This document shows, piece after piece, positions 9,035 to 18,400 of a stretch of 64,000 bases of DNA. Source of the DNA: Croceitalea marina (lineage in GTDB: Bacteria; Bacteroidota; Bacteroidia; Flavobacteriales; Flavobacteriaceae). A program made the position numbers and the translations under genes. Below the pieces are notes generated by a model. That model did not search any database. It was not told where the DNA came from and saw nothing but the letters and a program-made list of their open reading frames with translations. Position 1 is the first letter of the stretch. Every line of letters begins with the position of its first letter. The DNA is taken from contig NZ_JBHULB010000008.1 of NCBI RefSeq assembly GCF_042684265.1, forward strand, positions 310,001 to 374,000. The letters run 5' to 3'.

Positions 9035-10648
9035 ATGAAGAAAATAGTAATTGCATTTTTAGTAGTCGGAAACCTTTTTGCCCAAGAGGACAAAAGTTTT
9101 ACAAAAGCTGATTATTTAAGAGGTAGCATTACCCCAGAACGTGAATGGTGGGATTTGAATTACTATCATTTAGACATTGAGGTAGAGCCTGATAAAAAAT
9201 ATATTTCAGGAAAAAATACTATTCGCTACAAAGTGCTTAAACCGGAACAGGTAATGCAAATTGACTTGCAGCCACCTATGAAAATTGAAAAAATTCTCAA
9301 TGAAGGAAAAGAAGTGGCCTTTAAAAGTAGTGGCAATGTACATTTGGTATTACTAGATGAAAAACAAGAAGTAGGTGATTTTAACGAAATCGAAGTATAC
9401 TATTCCGGGTATCCAAAAGAAGCGGTTCGCGCTCCTTGGGATGGTGGATTCTCATGGAAAAAAGATGGCAATGGCAATGATTTTATAGCTACCTCATGTC
9501 AAGGTTTAGGCGCAAGTGTTTGGTGGCCAAACAAAGACCATATGTACGATGAAGTTGATAGTATGGCCATTAGTGTAACTGCACCTAAAAATCTAATGGA
9601 TGTCTCTAATGGAAGGTTGCGTTCGGTAAAGGATAACGGTGACACCAAAACTTATCATTGGTTCGTAAATAATCCTATAAATAACTATGGTGTAAACGTT
9701 AATCTGGCAGATTATGTCCATTTTGATGAAAAATATCAAGGTGAAAAAGGGGAGCTGGATTTAGATTATTATGTACTTAGAGATAATCTAAAAAAGGCAA
9801 AAAAACAGTTTACACAAACTGCAAAAATGATGGAGGCCTTTGAACACTGGTTCGGCCCCTACCCTTTTTATGAAGACGGTTTTAAATTGGTTGAAGTACC
9901 ATATTTAGGTATGGAGCACCAAAGTTCCGTAACCTATGGCAATCAGTACATGAACGGATACTTAGGCAATGACCTTTCTGGTACCGGATGGGGGCTGAAA
10001 TTTGATTTTATAATCATACACGAAGCGGGTCATGAATGGTTTGCCAATAATATTACCTATAAGGATATTGCAGACATGTGGGTCCATGAAGGTTTTACGG
10101 CCTATTCTGAAAATCTATATTTAGACTATCATTTTGGCAAAGAGGCTGCTGCAGATTATGTTATTGGCACCAGAGCCAATATAAGAAATGACAAACCTAT
10201 TATTGGGCGTTATAATCTGAACAAAAGAGGTTCTGGTGACATGTATTACAAAGGAGCGAATATTCTTCATACCATAAGACAGCTCATTGAGGATGATGAA
10301 AAGTGGCGCCAAATACTTAGGGGACTAAATAAAGAGTTCTATCACCAAACGGTTACCACAGAACAAATTGAGTCTTATATATCAAAAGAAACTGGGATAG
10401 ATTTAACCGAGTTTTTTGAACAATATTTAAGAACAACCATGATTCCGAAGTTGGAGTATAAAATAGACGGTGAAAATTTAAAATATCGCTATACCGATAT
10501 CATCAAAGGTTTTGATATGCCCGTTCGCGTTGCGATTGACAAAAAAGAAAAATGGTTATTTCCGACGGCTGACTGGAAAACGGAAGAATTTAGCGGTAAA
10601 GAACTCATCGTAGACCGTAATTTTTACATTGATAGCGAAGCACTCTAA
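9035..10648 (+). CDS. M1-family zinc metallopeptidase, exported
   Basis: A signal peptide (1-17, ending LFAQ) precedes an aminopeptidase-N-like N-terminal beta domain and a gluzincin catalytic domain. The zinc motif is HEAGH (329-333), with the third ligand Glu352 in WVHEGF. The exopeptidase signature is GMEHQ, the M1 GxMEN variant common in this group. The ERAP-like C-terminal domain is absent, giving 537 residues, as in many Bacteroidota M1 peptidases. It should release N-terminal amino acids from peptides in the periplasm or at the surface. The stop codon overlaps the ATG of the arginase-family gene (TAATG), a sign of translational coupling. Confidence 0.9.
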   Translation: MKKIVIAFLVVGNLFAQEDKSFTKADYLRGSITPEREWWDLNYYHLDIEVEPDKKYISGKNTIRYKVLKPEQVMQIDLQPPMKIEKILNEGKEVAFKSSGNVHLVLLDEKQEVGDFNEIEVYYSGYPKEAVRAPWDGGFSWKKDGNGNDFIATSCQGLGASVWWPNKDHMYDEVDSMAISVTAPKNLMDVSNGRLRSVKDNGDTKTYHWFVNNPINNYGVNVNLADYVHFDEKYQGEKGELDLDYYVLRDNLKKAKKQFTQTAKMMEAFEHWFGPYPFYEDGFKLVEVPYLGMEHQSSVTYGNQYMNGYLGNDLSGTGWGLKFDFIIIHEAGHEWFANNITYKDIADMWVHEGFTAYSENLYLDYHFGKEAAADYVIGTRANIRNDKPIIGRYNLNKRGSGDMYYKGANILHTIRQLIEDDEKWRQILRGLNKEFYHQTVTTEQIESYISKETGIDLTEFFEQYLRTTMIPKLEYKIDGENLKYRYTDIIKGFDMPVRVAIDKKEKWLFPTADWKTEEFSGKELIVDRNFYIDSEAL

Positions 10649-11454
10649 TGAAGGTTTATTTTCCGCAATGGCAAGGTTCTGGAATTGGAACGAATATCGA
10701 ACCAGGAGCCAAAGCGGTATTGAATTTTTTAAACGATGATGATTTTTTAGAGATACCATTATCTAAAATTGAAGCAGGGCCTCAAGGCAAACAGCTTTAT
10801 GCCATCAATAACTATGAGGCGATTGTTGAACAGCTAACACGTTTCAAAGAAATTTTAGAAACTGAGCAGCCTAATATCTTAAAAACCATAGGCGGTGATT
10901 GTGGTTTAGAGATAGTACCTGTCTCTTATCTCAACAAGAAGTATCCAAACTTGGGGGTCATTTGGTTCGATGCCCATGCAGACATCAATAAACCTTGTGA
11001 CTCTGCTAGCTGTAACTTTCATGGGATGCCTTTACGAACTTTATTAGGTGAAGGTGAACCATATATGAATTCGCTCTTATCATCTACAATTTTAGCATCA
11101 CAGATCCATTATGTTGGCTTGCGTGATATTGATGAACCAGAGCAACTAAGAATTAACGAAGGAAATATTTATGCTCCAAAAACGCTGAACATTCCTGAAT
11201 TAATCCAAACCCTCAAGGCTAAAGAAATTAAACATTTATACCTGCATTTCGATTTTGATTGCTTAGAACCGAACGACTATAATAAAACCTATTACCAAGT
11301 TCCAAATGGTCTAAAAATCAAAGACGCCGAAGAATGCATTGTAAGGCTACAAGAACAATTTGAAATTGTCGGAAGTAGTGTTTTAGAATCTATAACAACA
11401 AAAACGGAAGAGTTAGCCCCAATAAGCAAAATTATTAAGCTTTTAATGCACTAA
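10648..11454 (+). CDS. Arginase/ureohydrolase-family protein
   Basis: 268 residues with the ureohydrolase metal motifs DAHAD (Asp108, His110, Asp112) and DFD (Asp202, Asp204). The first motif, usually GGDHS, reads GGDCG, so the His that normally binds one Mn2+ is Cys85. The family hydrolyses C-N bonds of guanidino compounds (arginine, agmatine, formiminoglutamate); whether this variant keeps that activity is uncertain. There is no signal peptide, so it is cytoplasmic. Its first base overlaps the M1 peptidase stop and it is 2 bases from the nitrilase gene, suggesting a role in processing nitrogen from imported amino acids. Confidence 0.8.
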   Translation: MKVYFPQWQGSGIGTNIEPGAKAVLNFLNDDDFLEIPLSKIEAGPQGKQLYAINNYEAIVEQLTRFKEILETEQPNILKTIGGDCGLEIVPVSYLNKKYPNLGVIWFDAHADINKPCDSASCNFHGMPLRTLLGEGEPYMNSLLSSTILASQIHYVGLRDIDEPEQLRINEGNIYAPKTLNIPELIQTLKAKEIKHLYLHFDFDCLEPNDYNKTYYQVPNGLKIKDAEECIVRLQEQFEIVGSSVLESITTKTEELAPISKIIKLLMH

Positions 11455-11456
11455 AA

Positions 11457-12386
11457 ATGAAGTTAAAAGTAGGCTTGGTTCAAGACAGTCCTGTTTTCTT
11501 TGATAAAGAAAGAACCTTGGACAAAATGGAAGCACTAATAAAAAACGGTGCCGCAAAGGCTTGTAATCTGCTTGTATTTCCAGAGTCATTTGTTCCAGGG
11601 TATCCCAGGGGCTTTTTGTTTGGCGCAAGAGTAGGCAGCAGAACCGCCGAAGGCAAAGCATTATATGCCAAATACTACAAAAACAGCATGTCGCTTGATG
11701 GTAAGGAGATGACGAAATTGCTATCATTGGCAAAAGAGCACAATTTATATTTGGTTGCAGGTATTACAGAAAAACAGGAACAGCACAATAGTCTGTATTG
11801 CAGTATGGTCTATATTTCTCCTACAGATGGTTTGCTAGGTGTGCACAGAAAAATAAAACCCACAGGAACAGAACGGGTTATCTGGGCCGAAGCCGCAGGT
11901 GAATCTCTGGTCAGCTTTGACACAAAAATTGGAAAGCTAGGAGGGCTTATCTGTTGGGAAAACTATATGCCCCTTGCCCGAATGTCTATGTTTAAAAAAG
12001 GAGTTGAAATTTATATCGCACCCACCGCTGATTCTAGAGAAGAATGGACTGCCACTATGAAACATATTGCTCTTGAAGGAAGATGTTTTGTGTTAGGGTG
12101 CAATCAACATTTTACAAAATCAATGTACCCCGAAGAATATCAGGCTTTAGCACAAGGTGAACCGGAAGATATGTGCCCTGGGGGCAGTATTATAGTATCG
12201 CCATTTGGTAAAGTTTTAGCTGGTCCACTTTTTGGGAAAGCCGATTTGCTGACGGCCGTGTTGGACTTAGACGAAATAGTACATAGCAAAATGGATTTTG
12301 ATGTAAACGGACACTATAGCAGAAAAGACATTTTTGATTTTAAGGTAAATAATCAGCCCGAAATACAAAAAGAAAAAAACCTCTAG
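11457..12386 (+). CDS. Nitrilase / carbon-nitrogen hydrolase
   Basis: 309 residues with the complete nitrilase-superfamily triad: Glu43 in FPESF, Lys132 in HRKIKPT and Cys166 in ICWENY. The CWEN context and the HRKxxPT motif are those of true nitrilases (nitrile to carboxylate plus ammonia) rather than omega-amidases or N-carbamoylases, although the substrate is unknown. No signal peptide is present. The gene sits 2 bases after the arginase-family gene, so both are probably made together and may release ammonia from small nitrogen compounds. Confidence 0.88.
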   Translation: MKLKVGLVQDSPVFFDKERTLDKMEALIKNGAAKACNLLVFPESFVPGYPRGFLFGARVGSRTAEGKALYAKYYKNSMSLDGKEMTKLLSLAKEHNLYLVAGITEKQEQHNSLYCSMVYISPTDGLLGVHRKIKPTGTERVIWAEAAGESLVSFDTKIGKLGGLICWENYMPLARMSMFKKGVEIYIAPTADSREEWTATMKHIALEGRCFVLGCNQHFTKSMYPEEYQALAQGEPEDMCPGGSIIVSPFGKVLAGPLFGKADLLTAVLDLDEIVHSKMDFDVNGHYSRKDIFDFKVNNQPEIQKEKNL

Positions 12387-12408
12387 CACATCAATCTGAA
12401 ATGTAACT

Positions 12409-13203
12409 ATGCCTTTAAGAGTTAAAGACCAACTTGAGAGAACACTCAGCTTTAAAAAATATCCAAGTCGTATCGTTTCATTAAATCCTTCGCAAACCGA
12501 AACTATTGTCCACTTGGGCTTAGAAGAACAATTAGTCGGAATCACAAAATTTTGTTTACATCCTAAACATCTAAGAAAGAACAAAGTAGTAGTTGGCGGC
12601 ACTAAAAAAGTTAATTTCGATACGATTCGAGAACTAAAACCAGATGTTATTCTGTGTAATAAAGAGGAGAACACACGAGAAATCGTTTCCACTTTAGAAA
12701 AAGAGTTCCCCGTCCATGTTACCGATGTAGAGACTATTTCGGACGCACTGGAAATGATTGCACAATACGGCACACTCTTCAATAAAGAAACTAAGGCTCA
12801 AGACATGTGTACTCAAATAAATGAACAACTACAAAAATTCAACCTGTCTATCAAAGGTCACCATTACAAAAGAACGGCCTACCTTATTTGGAGAGACCCA
12901 TACATGGCTGTTGGCAGCAGTACGTTTATCAATGAGATGCTGACTCTTAACAGACTAAAAAATGTCTATCAAGAAAAAGAAAGGTATCCTGAAATAACGC
13001 TTGAAAGCTTAGCAAAACTAAACCTTGATTATATTCTACTATCGTCTGAACCTTTTCCGTTTAAAACGATACATAAAGAAGAATTAGAGAAAAAATTTCC
13101 TAAAGTGACCATTAAATTAGTTGATGGTGAATACTTCTCTTGGTACGGTTCCCGATTACTTAAAGCTTTTCATTATTTTAATGAGCTACAAAAAGAACTT
13201 TAA
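12409..13203 (+). CDS. Helical-backbone metal receptor (BtuF/FecB-like) without signal peptide
   Basis: 264 residues resembling class III substrate-binding proteins (BtuF, FecB, TroA-like). The N-terminal lobe has RIVSLNPSQTE and LGLEEQLVGIT, then an IRELKPDVILCNKEEN stretch leading into the long backbone helix, and a C-terminal lobe with LAKLNLDYILLSSEP. These proteins normally capture corrinoid, heme or siderophore in the periplasm, but no signal peptide or lipobox is present, and no ABC permease or ATPase is nearby. It may act in the cytoplasm or have been recruited for another ligand. It lies 22 bases after the nitrilase gene. Confidence 0.8.
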   Translation: MPLRVKDQLERTLSFKKYPSRIVSLNPSQTETIVHLGLEEQLVGITKFCLHPKHLRKNKVVVGGTKKVNFDTIRELKPDVILCNKEENTREIVSTLEKEFPVHVTDVETISDALEMIAQYGTLFNKETKAQDMCTQINEQLQKFNLSIKGHHYKRTAYLIWRDPYMAVGSSTFINEMLTLNRLKNVYQEKERYPEITLESLAKLNLDYILLSSEPFPFKTIHKEELEKKFPKVTIKLVDGEYFSWYGSRLLKAFHYFNELQKEL

Positions 13204-13214
13204 AAGATTAGTTA

Positions 13215-13787
13215 ATGGAAAAGCAAGAACTCTATTTCAAAAATGATAAAGAGTTCAAGCAGTGGTTACAAAAAAATTATAGCTTGTCTGAAGGTATTTA
13301 TCTAATATTCTATAAAATCTCCCATGAAATGCCAAGTATGCGCTGGGAAGAAGCCGTGCGCGTGGCGCTTTGCTATGGCTGGATAGATAGCACTGTAAAG
13401 AGTTTAGGCAACGGTAAACGTAAACAATATTTTTGCCCAAGAAAACCAAAAAGTGTTTGGAGCAAAGTGAATAAAAATCATTTAAAAGAACTGGAGAAGG
13501 CAGGCCTTATTCATGAAAGTGGATATAATGCTATTAAAATTGCAAAAGATAACGGCTCGTGGGAAGCTTTAGATGATGTGGAGAATGGAGTAATACCCAG
13601 TGATTTACAACAAGCATTTGAGCAAAACCGAAAAGCTCTAGAAAACTATCAAAACTATACACAAGGACAGCGTAAGAGCTATCTGTATTGGTTAAACCAA
13701 GCTAAAAGAGAGGAAACGAGGCAAAAACGAATTACAGAGATAATTTCACTATGTGAGAAGGGGGTGAAATCGAGAAATACCCGATAA
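13215..13787 (+). CDS. YdeI/OmpD-associated family protein
   Basis: 190 residues with the YdeI pattern: an N-terminal FKNDKEFKQWL segment, a W-E-E-A-V-R-V-AL-C-Y-G-W-I-D-S core (about 43-57), a KPKSVWSKVNKNH segment and a C-terminal helical part ending with QAKREETRQKRI. YdeI-type proteins are linked to bacteriocin or stress resistance in enterobacteria, but the biochemical role is unresolved. It is the last gene of the plus-strand run, 11 bases after the metal-receptor gene, and converges directly on the MFS gene with no gap. Confidence 0.82.
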   Translation: MEKQELYFKNDKEFKQWLQKNYSLSEGIYLIFYKISHEMPSMRWEEAVRVALCYGWIDSTVKSLGNGKRKQYFCPRKPKSVWSKVNKNHLKELEKAGLIHESGYNAIKIAKDNGSWEALDDVENGVIPSDLQQAFEQNRKALENYQNYTQGQRKSYLYWLNQAKREETRQKRITEIISLCEKGVKSRNTR

Positions 13788-15032
13788 TTATTTTTGATAC
13801 AAGCGATAATAGGTAAATGCCGCTATAGCACCTACTGAAGAAAAGCTGGTAAGCATCCAAAATACATATCGATGCCCTTGTGCACCAGGATAAGTATCAA
13901 GAAAGTAACCGTAAGCAGGGCCCGCAAAAATATCGGGAGTATAGCCTACCAAAGAAATTAAACCAACTGCCGTACCAGTAAGAACAAGTGGAATTCTACC
14001 TTCTTTCATAACACCAAAGTACAAAGCTCGTGCCGCATATACGCCCATAGCTATACTAACCACTGCCATAAAAAATAAAATTGTTGTTGAAGGCGCAATA
14101 CTACCGGAAGCAAAAAGTACACCTGCCACTATACAAAGAACCAAACTTAAGAACAACCAAAACGTAATTTTAAATCGATCTACGATAAGCCCGACCAAAA
14201 TGCCTGTTGTGGGTCTTAAAAATTGAAGAAAAGTACCTACTTGAGCTGATTCGACCTGATCATAAAGCATCACTTCATTTGCAAATTGTGAGACCACATC
14301 GGTAATTTTATACCCAACATAAGCACAGAGAATAATTACCATTAACAACCATACCGAGGGTAATCTTAATACTTCTTTAATCTGCGCGAAGGTTATACGC
14401 TCCAATAAAATTTTCTTTTCATCAATACCTGATTTCATAAACACCCAAACCAATATTCCTATAAGCGTTATTATAATGGCCGAAGTATATAAAACATAAG
14501 TAAATGCTTCCTGTCTTTCGACCAAAGATGATTCGCCCACATCATCCTTTAAGAAAAGAGAGAAAATAAACACCCCAAGCAGCCCGAATAAAAATCCGGT
14601 AAGTCCCCTACCCCCATCCAATAGCCCAAATGCCTTACCTTGTGAGGTATCACCGCCCCAAACTCTTGTGGCCTTTATCATTGGTGCCCAAAACAAAAAA
14701 ATAGTGGTGAAGCCCCAATATCCGTAGAGTAATTGTAATGTTCTAAAAGATGGGTAGGTAGCAAATAAAACTCCCCCTAAAGCGGTCATCCACAATGCGA
14801 TAGCTATCAATTTTCGGGGAGGGAACCTATCCGCTAAAGGACCGCCAAAAAGGTATGAGGGAACTGCAACTAAGCCGTAAATAGAGAAACAAAGCCCAAG
14901 CTCTACATTACCTAACTCAAAAACTTCTAAAACCGTAGGTCTAAATATCCTCGGAAGCACAAAAGGCAAAATAAATACCGCTTCACCTGCTAAAATCAAC
15001 AATAAGAGGTAAATCCAACTTGGTTTTTTCAT
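13788..15032 (-). CDS. MFS transporter
   Basis: 414 residues with twelve predicted hydrophobic segments, split 6+6 by a charged loop near residues 200-215. The A-motif region between TM2 and TM3 reads GPLADRFPPRKLIA, and GLIVDRFK marks the equivalent loop in the second half. The family moves small solutes by proton-coupled symport or antiport. The substrate cannot be judged; the GRGLTGFLFGLLG segment in the first half resembles sugar-phosphate/nitrate-type members only loosely. The DUF1272 gene lies just upstream on the same strand (7 bases), so they are probably an operon. Confidence 0.88.
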   Translation of the reverse strand: MKKPSWIYLLLLILAGEAVFILPFVLPRIFRPTVLEVFELGNVELGLCFSIYGLVAVPSYLFGGPLADRFPPRKLIAIALWMTALGGVLFATYPSFRTLQLLYGYWGFTTIFLFWAPMIKATRVWGGDTSQGKAFGLLDGGRGLTGFLFGLLGVFIFSLFLKDDVGESSLVERQEAFTYVLYTSAIIITLIGILVWVFMKSGIDEKKILLERITFAQIKEVLRLPSVWLLMVIILCAYVGYKITDVVSQFANEVMLYDQVESAQVGTFLQFLRPTTGILVGLIVDRFKITFWLFLSLVLCIVAGVLFASGSIAPSTTILFFMAVVSIAMGVYAARALYFGVMKEGRIPLVLTGTAVGLISLVGYTPDIFAGPAYGYFLDTYPGAQGHRYVFWMLTSFSSVGAIAAFTYYRLYQK

Positions 15033-15039
15033 AATGGGC

Positions 15040-15330
15040 CTACCTATCTTTTGGATGAATATTTTTATTCGTTTCTTTTAAATCTTTAAATGTTTTAAGA
15101 TTAACGGGCTTATATACGCGGTTTCCTTTAGACGGGTACTTTAGCAATCCTTCTTTTGGTCTTATCGGTCTTTTTTCAAAACCTCCGCCATAATTGGGGC
15201 AGACATTTTCCAAAATTTCATTCACGCAATTCACGCAAAACGTACATTCATAAGTACAAATCATGGCATCCTCACTATGGGGTGGTAATGGGCTATCACA
15301 ATTTTCACAAGTTGGTCGTAATTCAAGCAT
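15040..15330 (-). CDS. DUF1272 Cys-rich zinc-ribbon-like protein
   Basis: 96 residues starting MLELRPTCENC, the standard N terminus of DUF1272, which is why the internal ATG at 15330 is preferred to the longer frame. Cysteine pairs are seen at CENC, MICTYECTFCVNC and VCPNYGGG. In the family the last motif is usually CPNCGG; here the second Cys is Tyr (TAT instead of TGT), so one zinc site may be incomplete. The function of the family is unknown. It precedes the MFS gene by 7 bases on the same strand. Confidence 0.82.
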   Translation of the reverse strand: MLELRPTCENCDSPLPPHSEDAMICTYECTFCVNCVNEILENVCPNYGGGFEKRPIRPKEGLLKYPSKGNRVYKPVNLKTFKDLKETNKNIHPKDR

Positions 15331-15396
15331 AAAATTGATTTGTTCCCTAAAGTTAAGGATAAAGAAATGCACTAAAAATTAAAGACTCCTTTTCAC

Positions 15397-15405
15397 TATC
15401 TTTAG
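15397..15405 (+). promoter_or_regulatory. Candidate -7 box for the PD40-amidohydrolase gene
   Basis: TATCTTTAG resembles the Bacteroidota -7 box and lies about 20 bases before the ATG at 15426. The stretch TATCTTTAG-n-CG-n-CTAATT recurs almost exactly at 29639 before the sortilin-like gene, which strengthens the call. Confidence 0.5.
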
Positions 15406-15425
15406 TCGGCTAATTGACTTCCACA

Positions 15426-18400
15426 ATGAAAAGAATATGTATCCTTTTGGTGTTACTAACATCGATAAGCCTTCTTGCACAAGAAGAAAAGAAAAAAGAT
15501 AAAAAATGGGATGTTACCAACCCAGGGGAATCCTTTAATTTTAAAGACTATCCACTTTCAACAGATGAAGGTACGTGGATGAATATTGATGTTAGTCCCG
15601 ATGGAAAAACAATCGTCTTTGATCTTTTGGGCGATATCTATAAAATGCCAATAACAGGTGGAAAAGCAACGGCACTACGTAGCGGAATTCCTTTTGAGGT
15701 ACAACCACGATTTAGCCCTGACGGAAAACATATTGCTTTTACCTCAGATGCGGGTGGTGGTGATAACCTTTGGGTGATGAAAAGCGATGGTTCAGATGCG
15801 AAACAAGTGACCAAAGAAAGTTTTCGTTTGCTAAATAATGCGTATTGGACCCCAGACGGCAATTATTTAATAGGTCGCAAACACTTTACTTCGCAGCGCT
15901 CTCTGGGTGCAGGAGAACTTTGGCAATATCATATTACCGGAGGCTCTGGGCTTCAAATCACCAAACGAAAGAACGATCAGCAAAATCTAGGCGAGCCCTG
16001 TGTTTCGCCTGATGGCAAGTATGTGTATTATAGCGAAGATGTATACCCAGGTGGCTATTTTCAATACAATATGGATCCTAATAGTCAAATCTACGTTATT
16101 AAGCGCTATGATTTTGAAACAGGAAAAACAGTAACCATAACCGGTGGTCCTGGTGGTGCAGTTAGGCCTCAGCTTTCTAGAGATGGCTCAAAACTTGCTT
16201 TTGTAAAGCGTATCCGAACCAAATCCGTACTCTTTTTACACGATTTGGAAACTGGTGAAGAATGGCCACTTTTTGACGGTTTAAGCAAAGACCAACAAGA
16301 GGCATGGGCAATTTTTGGCGTTTACCCAAATTTTAACTGGACACCAGATGATAAAGCGATTGTGTTTTGGAGTGGTGGAAAAATACATAAGATAGATGTG
16401 AATTCTCTAGAAGTCACAAATATTCCGTTTCAGGTAGCAAACAACATCAAAATTGCAGAGCGCGTTCATTTCAATTCCCCGGTGGCGCCTGAGAATTTTG
16501 AGGCCAAAGTGATTCGCCATACAATTACTTCCCCTGACGGAAAAACTTTGGTGTTTACAGCAGTTGGGCATTTATGGAGCAAGAAACTGCCTAATGGCAA
16601 ACCAAAACGTTTGACCAGTAATACAGATTTTGAAGCCGAGCCTGCCTTTTCTCCTAATGGCAAAGAATTGGTCTTTGTTACTTGGAACGATGAAAACCTG
16701 GGCGCCATCCACAAGATGCCCGTAACTGGAGGTTCTTCAACAAAATTGACTACAGAAAAGGGTATTTACAGAACACCTAGTTTTAGCCCATCTGGAAACC
16801 TAATCACCTACAGAAAAGAAGGCGGAAATAACGATCAGGGAAGAACCTTTACCAAGAAAACAGGCATTTATACCATCAACAGCGATGGAAGCAATCAGAA
16901 ATGGGTTTTACAAGAAGGGGAGTATCCTACATTTACCAAAAATGGAAAGCGAATCTTTTACCAAACTGGCGGTACTTATTTTGGTAATTTGACCAAAAGT
17001 TTAAAATCGGTTGACCTTAACGGTAAAGAAGCGCGCACACATGTGAAATCTAAATACGCCAACAGACTGGTCCCGAGTCCTGATAATCAATGGATTGCCT
17101 TTACCAACTTACATAAAGCATATATCGCCCCTTTGGTCATGACAGGTAAAACGATTGATTTAGATAACAACTCTAAATTCGTTCCTGTTTCCCAGCTATC
17201 AAAAGATGCCGGCATCAATCTACATTGGTCGAAAGACAGTCAAAAAATTATGTGGACCTTGGGAGACGAATATTTCTCAAACAACATCAAAGACAGGTAC
17301 ACCTTTTTAGCAGGCTCTCCGGAAAAGGTAGCGAAGCCCGATTCTACAGGAATCAAAGTTGGACTTCAATTAAAACATCATAAACCTTCTGGAAAGATAG
17401 CTTTTACCAATGCCCGAATCATTACTATGGAAGGTGATGTGGTTATTGAAAATGGAACTATCATCATTAATGAAAACCGAATTGAACAACTGGGAGCGTC
17501 TTCTGATATTTCAGTGCCGAATAATGCTAAAGTATTTGATGTTTCAGGTAAAACAATAATGCCGGGCATTGTTGATGCGCATGCACATGTTGGCGGATTT
17601 AGATATGGACTAACCACGCAAAAGCACTGGCAGCTCTATGCCAATCTTGCTTTTGGGGTTACTACCTCGCATGACCCCTCGGCCAATTCAGAGTCTATTT
17701 TTGCAATGTCTGAACTGATCAAAACTGGAGAAATGATAGGCCCACGACTCTACTCCACTGGTATCATACTGTATGGGGCAGATGGTGATTTTAAAGCCGT
17801 TATTAACAACCTAGATGATGCACGTTCCTCCATCAGAAGAACAAAAGCTTATGGAGCAAAATCCGTTAAGAGTTATAACCAACCAAGGCGTGAACAACGC
17901 CAACAAGTAATGCAGGCTGCCCGAGAATTGGGCATTAATGTGGTACCTGAAGGTGGTTCTACTTTTTACCATAATATGAGTATGCTTATGGACGGTCACA
18001 CCGGAGTGGAACATAATATTCCCGTTGCTCCTGTTTACAAAGACGTTATCGAACTATGGAAAAATAGCAAATCAGGCTATACCCCAACGCTTATTGTCAA
18101 CTATGGCGGGCTCAATGGAGAATACTGGTTCTACCAAAAGGATAATGTTTGGGAGAACGAGAAACTACTAAAATATACCCCTAGAGGGTTAGTAGACGCG
18201 CGTTCTAGACATCGGACCATGGTGCCCGATGAAGAATATGAAAACGGCCATATTCTAGTCTCTAAAGATGCGACCGCATTGACCAATAATGGGGTTAAAG
18301 TAAATTTAGGGGCTCACGGTCAGTTACAGGGGCTTGGCGCACATTGGGAGCTCTGGTTATTACATCAAGGTGGCATGACCAATATGCAGGCTTTAAGGGC

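Noticed and set aside
12267..12782. 171-codon minus-strand frame
   Set aside because: Lies across the ends of the nitrilase and metal-receptor genes on the other strand, with low-complexity sequence; a shadow.
15414..15425. TTG start four codons upstream of the PD40-amidohydrolase
   Set aside because: The signal peptide starts at the ATG 15426, and the TTG lies too close to the -7 box.
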